A stretch of DNA of 58,847 nt from contig JAEYQO010000005.1 in assembly GCA_023409975.1 (NCBI GenBank), forward strand, positions 1-58,847, in the 5' to 3' direction. The first letter of the stretch is position 1. Each line of letters opens with the position of its first letter. The notes below the pieces were generated by a model. It saw nothing but the letters and a program-made list of their open reading frames with translations. It made no database searches and was not told the DNA's origin. The stretch is from Bacteroidota bacterium. Its GTDB lineage: Bacteria; Bacteroidota; Bacteroidia; Chitinophagales; Chitinophagaceae. Below, piece after piece: positions 40,575 through 49,002 of the stretch. The translations under genes and the position numbers were made by a program.

Positions 40575-41243
40575 CTAATTGTCCTTTTGGGCTGTCGGCC
40601 AGTGAGCACTGATATCCGTCAGGTTAAATTCCTTCCCCTCCCGGTCCCTAAAGTGTTTACAGATGAACATGGCCAGCATCTCAGGCGGGTAGTCAAATCC
40701 TTTTACCACTCCATCGGCCCCGATCCGTTGCTGGAAAAACCGGCAAAGCGAATCAAGACTGCCTTTCCAGCTCAGCCATTCTATCCCTTCTCCCGGTGCC
40801 AGCGCCATCGACCCTTTCCTCAGCCCCACCGGCACACGCTCCAGGGCCTCCATCAATGCAGGCCGGACAGGGTCAAAACAAACGGAAGTGTCAAATCGCG
40901 ACCGGATATTCTCGTATTCACCTACAAACTGATCAGTCTTAGCTACTTTACCATGTTGCAGCTCCTTCACGAAATTGTCGATATCCATGATGAGCATGGC
41001 CACCATCCGCTTTTCGGCAAACTCCCGGAAGGTTAGCATAGCCCCCAGCTCCTCCCGCCGCACTTTGTCGTCTTTACATTTGAGCAGCCAGCTTTTTAAG
41101 TTCAGCTTAAAATCCTTCCCCTTGGAGATCCAGGCATCATAAGCATCAGGATCACGCGACACAAACTCTTCATTGACTCTGCTGACGAATGAAAGAAATG
41201 AAGGCTCGGTCAAAAGCCGCTCGGTGAAAAAGAAATGGCCCAA
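40575..41243 (-). CDS. uncharacterised protein with non-ATG start
   Basis: A 222-residue helical protein with no family that I recognise. Frequent charged and aromatic residues occur (FREFAEKRMVAMLIMDIDNFVKEL; IEWLSWKGSLDSLCRFFQQRI), and the end (FNLTDISAHWPTAQKDN) is reminiscent of RteC-like C-termini, but the match is weak. No in-frame ATG lies near the start; TTG at 41243 is the first usable codon, and upstream in-frame sequence reaches a stop at 41259-41261. The gene may therefore start at a TTG, or be 5'-truncated. It is a neighbour of the 39739 gene on the same strand. Confidence 0.55.
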   Translation of the reverse strand: MGHFFFTERLLTEPSFLSFVSRVNEEFVSRDPDAYDAWISKGKDFKLNLKSWLLKCKDDKVRREELGAMLTFREFAEKRMVAMLIMDIDNFVKELQHGKVAKTDQFVGEYENIRSRFDTSVCFDPVRPALMEALERVPVGLRKGSMALAPGEGIEWLSWKGSLDSLCRFFQQRIGADGVVKGFDYPPEMLAMFICKHFRDREGKEFNLTDISAHWPTAQKDN

Positions 41244-41360
41244 TTCTCTCTGTTTTGCCTAAAGATAAAACGAAAGTACGGGAGTTAATCTCTCGCTACG
41301 GTCCCGGATATCACACCTCTCAGTCATAATGCAACCAAAATTCTTTGGAAAGATTTTGCC

Positions 41361-41368
41361 TAAATTTG
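41361..41368 (+). promoter_or_regulatory. -7 element (TAAATTTG) for the gene at 41389
   Basis: A perfect TAnnTTTG match ends 20 nt before the ATG at 41389. A TTTG at 41344 is 13 nt upstream, shorter than usual. Confidence 0.55.
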
Positions 41369-41388
41369 TCTAAACCAGTCCTGTAAAG

Positions 41389-42291
41389 ATGTTGAAGCGC
41401 CTGCTAACCACCGGTTCCTTTTTATTTATCTGTTGCTTTTCTAACCCCGGTTTCGGTCAACTCACTTTGTCCGAAGATGATAGGATGGAACTTGTAGCAA
41501 TGGAAGATACGCTCGTTGGTCTGGCGGACTCTATGTACAATGCCTTTATTCCCGACCAGCGCCCGGGCTATTGTGAAAAGTTCGTAAAACACCTGGTCCG
41601 TAGTCTGAAAATTCCCAACTCGTGGACTTACGATTTTCCCAAACTGAAAGAGGTCATCAATATCATTGCCCCGGATGATAACGCCTTTAGGATATTCAAC
41701 TGGCAAATCATCCCACAGCCTAATCAGGTGCGCTACTATGGCGCCGTACAGCTCCCTGCAGAAGAACTGAAACTCTATCCCCTCATCGACTACAGTCATG
41801 AACTGACTTCCGGCCTCGAAGACAGCATCCTGACAAATACACGCTGGTATGGTGCGCTCTACTACAGAATTCATACACATGAATTGGAAGGCAATAAAAT
41901 CTATACGCTTTTCGGCCTCAATGCAGCGGGCCTGGTTTCCAACAAAAAGGTGCTGGATCCCATGCGATTCACTGAGAATGGCCTGGTCTTCGGAGCGCCC
42001 GTTTTCAACTATAGCTCAGAAAGTAACCCCGCTGTAAGCGTCAAGCGCTTCGTGATGGAATATAAAAAAGATGTGTCCGCCTCTCTCAATTGGGACAAGG
42101 ACCTCAACATGATCTACTTCGATCGCCTCGCCTCTCAAATGAATGACCCCAACCGGAAATATACCTTCGCTCCTACAGGACAGTACGACGGCTTCCGGTT
42201 ATATCAGGGCAAATGGACTTTCGTCCGCGATCTCATCCCCATCCAGAATTTTAAAGACGGAGAAGCCCCCGCCCCCAAAGCATTTAAATAA
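41389..42291 (+). CDS. exported protein of unknown function (Bacteroidota)
   Basis: The 300-residue protein has a signal peptide (MLKRLLTTGSFLFICCFSNPGFGQ). The mature part is mixed alpha/beta with FVKHLVRSLKIPNSWTYDFPKLKEVINIIAPDDNAFRIFNWQI, ALYYRIHTHELEGNKIYTLFGLN and DPNRKYTFAPTGQYDGFRLYQGKWTFVRDLIP. I considered GldN and found no fit. The Trp/Tyr-rich end and lack of catalytic motifs give no function. It has its own promoter element at 41361. Downstream, starting 9 bp beyond the stop, is the 11-bp array at 42300. Confidence 0.75.
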   Translation: MLKRLLTTGSFLFICCFSNPGFGQLTLSEDDRMELVAMEDTLVGLADSMYNAFIPDQRPGYCEKFVKHLVRSLKIPNSWTYDFPKLKEVINIIAPDDNAFRIFNWQIIPQPNQVRYYGAVQLPAEELKLYPLIDYSHELTSGLEDSILTNTRWYGALYYRIHTHELEGNKIYTLFGLNAAGLVSNKKVLDPMRFTENGLVFGAPVFNYSSESNPAVSVKRFVMEYKKDVSASLNWDKDLNMIYFDRLASQMNDPNRKYTFAPTGQYDGFRLYQGKWTFVRDLIPIQNFKDGEAPAPKAFK

Positions 42292-42668
42292 GTCCCTTTC
42301 ATAACCTGATACTCCCTATATACTCCCTATAACCTCCCTATAACCTCCCTATATACTCCCTATAACCTTCGCTATCCGTTCGGTACTGGTTTGGTAAACA
42401 TAGCTGACACCTTAGTTAAAGGGTAACTATTCCTCTGCTTTACTGCTCTCAGATACAGGTCTAAGCTCCGGCTCTTTGCGATGCCATGATCCCTTATGGT
42501 TCGTTTCCGTTCATCAGGATTGATCCCAAAAAAAACCTGCGAAAGTACGCTACCCCTGAGCTCGCATATCTGACGCAAATCCGGGCCTGACTGCTGGAAA
42601 CTGGCAGGTTCAGGGGACTATAAAAAAATCAAAAACGTAAAGGGCTCCTGGAATGTCGGAGATGACGA
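42292..42668. other. gene-free stretch with 11-bp array III and a doubtful short frame
   Basis: The first 85 bp hold the 11-bp array (42300-42376). The remaining part includes a 68-codon minus-strand frame (42372-42578) without family, promoter or convincing start; I do not call it a gene. No other structure is evident apart from a T-rich patch near 42625. Confidence 0.6.
42300..42376. repeat. 11-bp tandem array III (ACTCCCTATAA-type units)
   Basis: Seven 11-mers in register: CATAACCTGAT (degenerate), ACTCCCTATAT, ACTCCCTATAA, CCTCCCTATAA, CCTCCCTATAT, ACTCCCTATAA, CCTTCGCTATC (degenerate). On the minus strand the unit is GTTATAGGGAG, which shares the terminal GAG with TCAACAAGGAG of array II. 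It starts 9 bp after a stop codon. Confidence 0.92.
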
Positions 42669-43193
42669 CTACCGAACAACAATTTTCCTGGAATCTGTGC
42701 GCTGATTCTCAGAAAGCCTGATGATGTAAAGCCCCGGAGCCAGATCGCCAAGATAGTGCTGGTACGGTTCACCACCAGTCAAATTCTGTTGCTGAGTCTT
42801 CTTGCCATTACCATTGATGATGGAAATAGAATTCCAGGGATGACCGGAACGGATTTTCAGCCAGGATGCTGAGTTGACAGGATTCGGACTAATTTGAAGG
42901 TAATCCTCTGCCTCAGTATTAGCGGTGTTTTCTATCAAACTTCCGCAGTTCTGAAAGTTTTGTGTCAGGTCAATGTTGTCATCTGCATACCAGTCTATCG
43001 TAGACTTGTAAATAAGGTTTCCCTCCAGACTAACACATAACAGCTCATTCCACATCCCGTTATTCGGCAGGTTTCCTGAACTGAATAAGGGCCCCCGGAC
43101 AATATTGCCGATCCCTTCAACCCATACCGAAGGGAGAATATCCACCTGCGGCAAATTGACAAGTCTTGAACCTGTCAACAGCGCAATTTTCAT
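42669..43193 (-). pseudogene. 5'-truncated T9SS cargo gene remnant
   Basis: The frame encodes 174 residues with no signal peptide. Residues about 25-65 (WVEGIGNIVRGPLF, NGMWNELLCVSLEGNLIY) match the segment that normally sits just before the sorting domain in T9SS cargo proteins of this type, and residues 90-174 are a complete type A sorting domain (ISPNPVNSASWLKI, GLYIIRLS, ending KIVVR). The in-frame sequence upstream hits a stop at 43230-43232. The 5' part, with signal peptide and effector domain, is missing. A surviving internal start would yield a non-exported product, so a decayed gene is the best reading. Confidence 0.72.
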
Positions 43194-43278
43194 ATGTCTG
43201 AGGCTACCATAAAGACAGTAAGGTTTTATCTATTTGATTTTCCATGCCCCTTTCCATTTTTCTTTACCTTCAGTCCCA

Positions 43279-44748
43279 ATGAAGAAAATTATCCTCGGGC
43301 TTTTAGGTTTTACATTGACAGCGTACGGTGTCTCCTGTAAGCATGAACCCTTCAGAGAGCCTGTTCAGCCGGAAGTGGAACACGGTTACCCGGAAGAAAT
43401 CGCCCGGATTATCGTTAATAAATGCGCAACAGCAGGATGCCACAACGAGGCCAGCTATGAGGTCTCCGGCGGCAACCTCCGGCTCGATTCCTGGTCCCAC
43501 CTTTTTAACGGAGGAAATACAGGCGCCGCAGTAGTGCCCTATAGCGTGGAATGCAGTCCGTTATTGTATTTTACTAATTCATTCCCCCAACATGGACCAA
43601 TACCTGAAGATGGAATGAAAATGCCGCTTAATAATCCACCACTATCTGAAGAAGAATACCTGACGCTGAAAAACTGGGTGTTGTCAGGTGCACCCGATAA
43701 AGATGGAAACATCCCTTTCGCCAGTAACAAAGATACCAGACAGAAAATCTACCTGTCTCACCTGAGTTGTGATTTTATCACTGTAATCGATGCAGAGAAG
43801 CATGTGGTAATGCGATGTATACCGGCAGGGAACCAGGTCACTATTGAAGCTGCGTATTCTCTCAAGGTAGCACCCGACGGTTTTGCCTATATCTCCTACT
43901 GGGCCAGCCAGTATCTTTTCCAGCTCGATACCCGAACGGATTCAATTTCCAGTATCATCGATCTGGGTATGCCAAATTCTCAGACGCTGCTTCCTGTTGC
44001 CAATAAGGAGCTGCTGCTCGTAAATAGTTTTGCCGGTGCGATCATGCGTATCAACACTGCAACAAAACAGGTCATTCAGCAATATGGCCTGGGCCAGGTA
44101 GTCTCACCGCATGGGATCGCTGCCAATCGAACCAGAGACACTTTCTTCGTCACAGAACAAAGCGGAAACATTGTTCACAAGATCGCAGCAAATGGCTGGT
44201 CAAAGAAAATTACGATAGACGGACAGCCTCCTTCCGCCAGCACCGGGCCGCAGCCGGTCCAGATTGTCATGTCTCCGGACTTCTCAAGGTATTTTCTAAG
44301 TTGTCAGGCTACTCAGGAGGTAAGGGTGATGGATGCTTATGCAGATACGCTCATTCGCAGCATCCCAGTCGGACAAATGCCGCAGGATCTTGCTGTTTCG
44401 CGCACGCTTCCTTATCTTTTTGTGACTTGTGTCGAAGATCCTGCAACGACGCCTATCTATAAGGGGGCCGTCTACATCATCGACTACAATACGCTGGAAG
44501 TTGTTAGAAAGGTCAATGATCGCTACTATATGCCACACGCGCTGGCAGTAGATGATGTCTATAAAAAGCTCTACGTGTTCAGCCGGAATATCGACCCGGA
44601 CGGCCCGGTGCCACATCATAGTTCTTCTACCTGCGATGGCAGGAACGGTTACTATAGCGTGTATGATTTTGAGAAACTACAGCCGGTAAATAACAGACGC
44701 TATGAGGTAACGGTTGACCCTTACGCAGCAGATGCCCGGTTCAAATAG
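43279..44748 (+). CDS. lipoprotein with atypical haem motif and YVTN-type beta propeller
   Basis: The 489-residue protein has a lipoprotein signal peptide (MKKIILGLLGFTLTAYGVSC). Residues about 40-140 resemble a c-type cytochrome domain: IIVNKCATAGCHN, with C-x4-C-H in place of the standard C-x2-C-H, then DSWSHLFNGGNTGAAVVPY and MPLNNPPLSEEEYLTLKNWVLSGAPDKDG. Residues 160-480 are a seven-bladed-type propeller with repeats such as VIDAEKHVVMRCIPAG and VMDAYADTLIRSIPVGQMPQDLAVS. Haem attachment is uncertain given the CX4CH spacing. The ATG at 43279 is chosen because it begins the signal peptide. Confidence 0.8.
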   Translation: MKKIILGLLGFTLTAYGVSCKHEPFREPVQPEVEHGYPEEIARIIVNKCATAGCHNEASYEVSGGNLRLDSWSHLFNGGNTGAAVVPYSVECSPLLYFTNSFPQHGPIPEDGMKMPLNNPPLSEEEYLTLKNWVLSGAPDKDGNIPFASNKDTRQKIYLSHLSCDFITVIDAEKHVVMRCIPAGNQVTIEAAYSLKVAPDGFAYISYWASQYLFQLDTRTDSISSIIDLGMPNSQTLLPVANKELLLVNSFAGAIMRINTATKQVIQQYGLGQVVSPHGIAANRTRDTFFVTEQSGNIVHKIAANGWSKKITIDGQPPSASTGPQPVQIVMSPDFSRYFLSCQATQEVRVMDAYADTLIRSIPVGQMPQDLAVSRTLPYLFVTCVEDPATTPIYKGAVYIIDYNTLEVVRKVNDRYYMPHALAVDDVYKKLYVFSRNIDPDGPVPHHSSSTCDGRNGYYSVYDFEKLQPVNNRRYEVTVDPYAADARFK

Positions 44749-44780
44749 TTATCGAACGAACCGCCCGGTGCAAAATGATA

Positions 44781-44820
44781 TCAATAATAAAGGCTGTCAC
44801 GCGACAGCCTTTATTATTGA
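44781..44820. terminator. 18-bp perfect bidirectional terminator stem
   Basis: TCAATAATAAAGGCTGTC pairs perfectly with its complement (44803-44820) around an ACGC loop, an 18-bp stem. It separates two convergent beta-propeller genes and carries the recurrent GGCTGTC core. Confidence 0.92.
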
Positions 44821-44838
44821 TAGTTCAGTTTGAAATAG

Positions 44839-47085
44839 CTATTTCACAATGGACAGCTTCTCCTGGTGGATCTGCTCGCCACTGCTGATGTTGATCAGGT
44901 AATTACCTGCTGTCAGATCAGATGTTTCCAACGTCAATACCTGCGTGCCTTCTGCGAACGCTACGCTTTTTACTTTCCTGCCCATCATATCATGGATATC
45001 AACAGTCAGGTCCGCATTAATGTTTGCAGGGACCTTAATATTCACAACATGGCTCGCCGGATTCGGATAAACGGCAAAGGTTCCCGAAATAGTCTCGTCA
45101 ATTCCAGCAGTATTGGAAATGTTCACGTCATCTATGTACAGGTTATTGCCATGATCACTGGTCAGCACAAAACGGATCATAACATCCTGCTGACCGGCAT
45201 AATTCGAAAGCGAAAGTTGTTCTGTCCTCCATTCACCAGGTGCCGGAGTATACGCTGCTGTAGTAGGGCTGGTGGTCGACAAGCCAGACCCGAACTTTGT
45301 ATACACCTGGGTCCAGGTAGCACCACAGTCTGTTGACACCTGCACACTGATCCGGTCAGTGCTGGAGGCATTATACTGTGCATATGCTACCGCAAAGCTC
45401 ATACCGGCGTTCGAATTCGCATTCGACATGTCGATGCGGGGCAGAATCAGGTAGTCGCGCTGTCCGGAAATATCCTCATAGTGGTCGTAGTTGTTCATCC
45501 TGAGGCTGCCAGCACCCGAAGCGCCAACACCCGCGTGCGACATTTCATTATTGAAATTGTGGGCAAGATAGGCCCAGCCGCTTGGAGGAAAGGTATTATT
45601 GGTGAAATCCTCTGTGAATGGATAGGTCGCTACCGGATCAAAGGTGCGGAAAGAACCCATCTTAGCATTATTAGCCATGTTCGGGTCTGCTGCGAGGTTT
45701 GGGTTCATAGCTATAACCCTCAGTTCATGAGCGCCATGCCCCACTGTCGAAACTGGCAGTGTTACGGTAGCCGTCGCTCCCGGCGCCAGGTTGCCGGTCC
45801 AGCTATGGCTCACCGGCGCCCCGTTGTCTATAGTGTATTGGATCGTTGCGGAAGTAAGCACGTTATTACCTGTGTTACGAATCCGTACCTCCGGAGTAAT
45901 GTCCGGTCCACACTGATTGAATCCTGTGTTATAGAAATGTGCATTGAAGGCGATCACTTCAGGAGCAGTAATGGCATCTATTGCAACATCATTACTCAAT
46001 CCCATAGCCGGGTCTATACGCACTACCGTGTTCTGAGTTTCATTGACAAACCAGATCTTTCCATCACTGCCGACTTTCAGTCCCATCATCCCGGCCTGAC
46101 CTGTTGCAATGGTGCCGATCTTAACGGGTACAGTGCTGATGTCGTAAACATGTATATCTCCGGTGTTGAAGTCGCCTACCAGCAGTCGGTTTTCGTAAAC
46201 CTCAATACCACAGGGCTGGGAGCTGGCAAAGGAGTCCAGTACTTCTACTGTCGCACCGGTCATGTTCCAGTGTCCCAGTAGTGGTTCGTAACCTGTGGTA
46301 GCCACAGGTAGTGCACCAATATTGATGGCTGTGGCAGGGTTAACGCGCTTCAGCTTTTTCGTACCCGCATCTACAATATAAAGCCATCCGGTAGACTGAT
46401 CCTTTACCATATGACCCGGAATGTTGACCTGACGGGTCAGGGATACATCAGTATAACGCCAGATTTCTCCGTTAGAATGGTCGTCATAGCCAGGACTATG
46501 GTGCATGCCGAAGTCATACTTGCAAAGATTACCGCTCCACCCGTCGAAAACCCAGTACATGCTGGCAGTATCGTGTGCAATACCCATGGAGAAAGGACTC
46601 TGGTGAAGCATGTCCAGATGGCTGCCCAGCGGTTTGGGGGCCTGCCAGTTATTCTGAAAGACGTTGGCGAAAATAGCAGTATCGCCAGACCAGAGAGCAG
46701 GACCCATAAAAGTCGAAGAAGGACCAGCCGTACTTTTTATTTCATTTGTATTGGCAAACTCACCGTTGTCCGCAAAAGCGAGGGCAGAAGGGTAGATCAT
46801 AAAATGACCTGAATGGCTGTCCTTTCTATATAGGATCGAAGGGTTGCCCTGGTCTGCATCGTAAATGATCACGACTGAGCCTCCGTTCGATGCTCCCTTA
46901 TTGATGACCCAAAGCTCATTGGTCAGTGGCTTGAAGTCCAGATCGCGGGGTTGACTGACCTGGTTGGATGCATTCGCGACAACTGTATAGGTAGGGGTCC
47001 CGTTAAGATAGTTGTCTATTAAACCCTGGGCAAAGACACCGCTGCAACAGCATCCTGCAACCAAAGTGAGTAAGGATTTCTTCAT
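44839..47085 (-). CDS. T9SS cargo: beta-propeller protein with additional beta domains
   Basis: The 748-residue protein has a signal peptide (MKKSLLTLVAGCCCSGVFAQ), an N-terminal propeller (residues 30-380: NELWVINKGASNGGSVVIIYD, GWLYIVDAGTKKLKRVNP, NRLLVGDFNTGDIHVYDI, GKIWFVNETQNTVVRIDP), a CARDB-like domain (NTGNNVLTSATIQYTIDNG with TVTLPVS), a jelly-roll-like domain (FTEDFTNNTFPPSGW to LYIDDVNIS), and a C-terminal type A sorting domain (AVYPNPASHVVNIKV, ending EKLSIVK). It is predicted to be secreted by T9SS. No catalytic motif is seen; the propeller could bind a ligand or redox partner. It is convergent with the haem-motif lipoprotein across the 44781 terminator. Confidence 0.9.
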   Translation of the reverse strand: MKKSLLTLVAGCCCSGVFAQGLIDNYLNGTPTYTVVANASNQVSQPRDLDFKPLTNELWVINKGASNGGSVVIIYDADQGNPSILYRKDSHSGHFMIYPSALAFADNGEFANTNEIKSTAGPSSTFMGPALWSGDTAIFANVFQNNWQAPKPLGSHLDMLHQSPFSMGIAHDTASMYWVFDGWSGNLCKYDFGMHHSPGYDDHSNGEIWRYTDVSLTRQVNIPGHMVKDQSTGWLYIVDAGTKKLKRVNPATAINIGALPVATTGYEPLLGHWNMTGATVEVLDSFASSQPCGIEVYENRLLVGDFNTGDIHVYDISTVPVKIGTIATGQAGMMGLKVGSDGKIWFVNETQNTVVRIDPAMGLSNDVAIDAITAPEVIAFNAHFYNTGFNQCGPDITPEVRIRNTGNNVLTSATIQYTIDNGAPVSHSWTGNLAPGATATVTLPVSTVGHGAHELRVIAMNPNLAADPNMANNAKMGSFRTFDPVATYPFTEDFTNNTFPPSGWAYLAHNFNNEMSHAGVGASGAGSLRMNNYDHYEDISGQRDYLILPRIDMSNANSNAGMSFAVAYAQYNASSTDRISVQVSTDCGATWTQVYTKFGSGLSTTSPTTAAYTPAPGEWRTEQLSLSNYAGQQDVMIRFVLTSDHGNNLYIDDVNISNTAGIDETISGTFAVYPNPASHVVNIKVPANINADLTVDIHDMMGRKVKSVAFAEGTQVLTLETSDLTAGNYLINISSGEQIHQEKLSIVK

Positions 47086-47219
47086 AACTCTATTTAGTGG
47101 GTGAAAAAAAAATATCTGGAAAGTTATGGATTCCGTTTGTTATATACAGGGGATAGGTGTAGTAACTCCCAAAATATATTTCGTACTGAAGTATTCCTTC
47201 GGTTGCATCTATCTGATCG

Positions 47220-47795
47220 TCAAACTTTTATGCACCCCCTGAATCCTCTCACCCCGTAGTAGGACTCCGCGCCATTGTGGTAGATGAAGACTCTGCCAAA
47301 CCTGTAATCACCGAAGATGGCACCACCAAGTTTACGAACTTCCGGTGGGGTAGCCAGCCAGCTGGAAGTTTTCTGGTCCACTGCCTCAAGTTGCTGCAGG
47401 TAATGGTATTGCTCCTCGTCCAGAAGTGTCACACCCATCTCCTCTGCCATTTCCATCGCGGATGTTTTTGGCTTGTGCTGTTTTCGCGACTCCCAGGCCT
47501 CCTGGTCATAGCACACGCTTCTTCGCCCCTTGGGAGTTTCCGGTGCGCAGTCAAAGAAGAGGTACTCACCGCTTTTCTTGTCAATGCCTACAACATCAGG
47601 TTCACCCCCGGTCATTTCCATCTCATTCAGGGTCCGGAGTTTATCCGGTTGGGCTTCCAGCTTCGCCTGCACATCAGCCCATTTGATGCCCTTATGCCGG
47701 TACATATGTTTTTCAAAACGGTTGCTAAGTATTTCGAGAAGTTCATTAGTGGCACTGGCTGAAAGTGCATTTCCCTGCGATTTTTTCCTGGTCAT
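47220..47795 (-). CDS. DUF4256 family protein
   Basis: The 191-residue protein matches DUF4256: LLEILSNRFEKHMYRHKGIKWADVQAKLEAQPDKLRTLNEMEMTGGEPDVVG, YLFFDCAPETPKGRRSVCYDQEAWESRKQHKPKTSAMEMAEEMGVTLLDEEQYHYLQ, SSWLATPPEVRKLGGAIFGDYRFGRVFIYHNGAESYYGVRGFRG. It is soluble and without known function. The ATG at 47795 overlaps the DoxX stop as ATGA; longer in-frame starts lie in the DoxX gene. It is the last gene of the ArsR-controlled operon. Confidence 0.92.
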   Translation of the reverse strand: MTRKKSQGNALSASATNELLEILSNRFEKHMYRHKGIKWADVQAKLEAQPDKLRTLNEMEMTGGEPDVVGIDKKSGEYLFFDCAPETPKGRRSVCYDQEAWESRKQHKPKTSAMEMAEEMGVTLLDEEQYHYLQQLEAVDQKTSSWLATPPEVRKLGGAIFGDYRFGRVFIYHNGAESYYGVRGFRGCIKV

Positions 47796-48196
47796 ACTGA
47801 TGTATTGGTTTTTGATTCTGTATTCAAAGCTAACTTTCTGCTGGCAGGCCGGAAATACCACGAAACAGTAGTAAGGGCCAGAAGAAACAAGGCCGGTCCT
47901 GCATCCGTAGCAGGAGCGCCCGAGGCCAGGTGCGACCAGACGGCGCCTGTCATCATGAAAAAGAAACCAGCATAAGCCCATTCCTTTACCAGCGGTAGCC
48001 GGGGCGCCAGTATGACTAACACGCCTGCCAGCTTAAAAATGCCTAGTATGGTAAGCAGGTAATCCGGGTAGCCCAGGTCAAGAATAAATGCCGTTTCTTC
48101 TTCTAGTTTTAACAGTTGAACAATCCCGGAGGAGGTCATGCCCAGGGCTAGCCATCCGGTTGCGATCCAGTAGATAATTTTGTTGGTGCGTTTCAT
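47792..48196 (-). CDS. DoxX family membrane protein
   Basis: The 134-residue protein has four predicted membrane helices: IYWIATGWLALGMTSSGI, YLLTILGIFKLAGVLVIL, WAYAGFFFMMTGAVWSHLA and GPALFLLALTTVSWYF. Length and helix pattern fit DoxX-like proteins. Some are linked with redox or acid stress but this branch is undefined. It overlaps the SRPBCC stop by 4 nt (ATGA) and the DUF4256 start by 4 nt (ATGA). Confidence 0.86.
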   Translation of the reverse strand: MKRTNKIIYWIATGWLALGMTSSGIVQLLKLEEETAFILDLGYPDYLLTILGIFKLAGVLVILAPRLPLVKEWAYAGFFFMMTGAVWSHLASGAPATDAGPALFLLALTTVSWYFRPASRKLALNTESKTNTSV

Positions 48197-48660
48197 ATCG
48201 GTTCTTTTACGACTGCCTCTAACCGGTTATGGGCCATATTCAATCCGCTCGCGAAGGGCATTTGAAGCAACTGGTTTCTATACTCAGCGGATTTAAACAC
48301 GATTTGTATCACCAGTCTGCTGGTATCTGTTGTAATAGCCTGAAATTCCAGAAATTCCAGTTGAACAGGAAATGGTGTATTCTCCATCTGAAATGTTCTG
48401 GTGATACGTTCATTTTGAACTAATTCGTGCATGACACCATTCGCACTGAAAACGACATTCCCCTGCTGATCCGTCGTTTCAAAACGATAGCAACCGAGTG
48501 GCTCGTTTTCGAATTCAACGACCCGCGTTCCCATCCATTGAGCTATTAGCTCCGGGTCCACATAAGCTTTGAACAGGAGTTCAACGGGAAGGTCAAATGT
48601 CCTGGTAATGACCAGGTCCTGACTGCCTTCTCCGGCTGCCACTTTTGTTTTTAGTTCCAT
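48193..48660 (-). CDS. SRPBCC (AHSA1-like) domain protein
   Basis: The 155-residue protein is a START/SRPBCC fold: DLVITRTFDLPVELLFKAYVDPELIAQWMGT at the start, then FENEPLGCYRFETTDQQGNVVFSANGVMHELVQNERITRTFQME, and a terminal helix LLQMPFASGLNMAHNRLEAVVKE. Such proteins bind hydrophobic ligands; in ArsR-linked operons they often occur with DoxX-type proteins. It starts 2 nt after the arsR-type stop and overlaps the DoxX gene (ATGA). Confidence 0.9.
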   Translation of the reverse strand: MELKTKVAAGEGSQDLVITRTFDLPVELLFKAYVDPELIAQWMGTRVVEFENEPLGCYRFETTDQQGNVVFSANGVMHELVQNERITRTFQMENTPFPVQLEFLEFQAITTDTSRLVIQIVFKSAEYRNQLLQMPFASGLNMAHNRLEAVVKEPI

Positions 48661-48662
48661 CG

Positions 48663-48983
48663 TCAGCTTTTTTTATATTGTTTCATGATCGTTTCGAGTT
48701 TGTCAAATCTCTCATCCCAAAACTTCCGGAACGGCTCCAGGAAATCAGCGATCTCCTTCATTTTTGCCGGGTTTAATCGATAGTGTACTTCACGTCCATT
48801 TTGTTCTGACTGAAGGAGCTCGCACTCCGTCAGGATCTGAAGATGTTTCGACACAGTAGGACGGGAAGTATCGAAGTTGGCGGCTATAGCCCCCGCAGTC
48901 ATCGATTGGGAAGCAACCAACAATAATATCGCGCGCCGTGTGGGATCAGCGATCGCCTGAAATACATCTCTTCGCAGATTCAT
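48663..48983 (-). CDS. ArsR-family transcriptional regulator
   Basis: The 106-residue winged helix-turn-helix protein has the ArsR pattern: LRRDVFQAIADPTRRAILLLVASQSMTAGAIAANFDTSRPTVSKHLQILTECELLQSEQNGREVHYRLNPAKMKEIADFLEPFRKFWDERFDKLE. No metal-binding ELCVCDL motif is present, so a metal sensor role is unlikely; this subgroup (with SRPBCC and DoxX genes) senses unknown small molecules. Two perfect palindromes (48987-49002 and 49013-49028) overlap its promoter and are strong candidates for its operators, making autoregulation likely. Confidence 0.93.
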   Translation of the reverse strand: MNLRRDVFQAIADPTRRAILLLVASQSMTAGAIAANFDTSRPTVSKHLQILTECELLQSEQNGREVHYRLNPAKMKEIADFLEPFRKFWDERFDKLETIMKQYKKS

Positions 48984-48986
48984 TGC

Positions 48987-49002
48987 GTAGTCATTTGACT
49001 AC
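48987..49002. promoter_or_regulatory. operator palindrome 1 (GTAGTCATTTGACTAC)
   Basis: A palindrome with perfect 7-bp arms GTAGTCA / TGACTAC around TT, immediately downstream of the arsR -7 element and 3 nt before the ATG. Its arms match operator 2 at all but one position. Confidence 0.8.

Noticed and set aside
41389..42291. GldN-like gliding protein
   Set aside because: Length and exported nature fit, but the internal sequence does not match the GldN pattern that I know, and no gldK-M neighbours are present.
42372..42578. A 68-codon minus-strand frame after array III
   Set aside because: No promoter, no motif and it overlaps the end of the array; the call as a gene is not supported.
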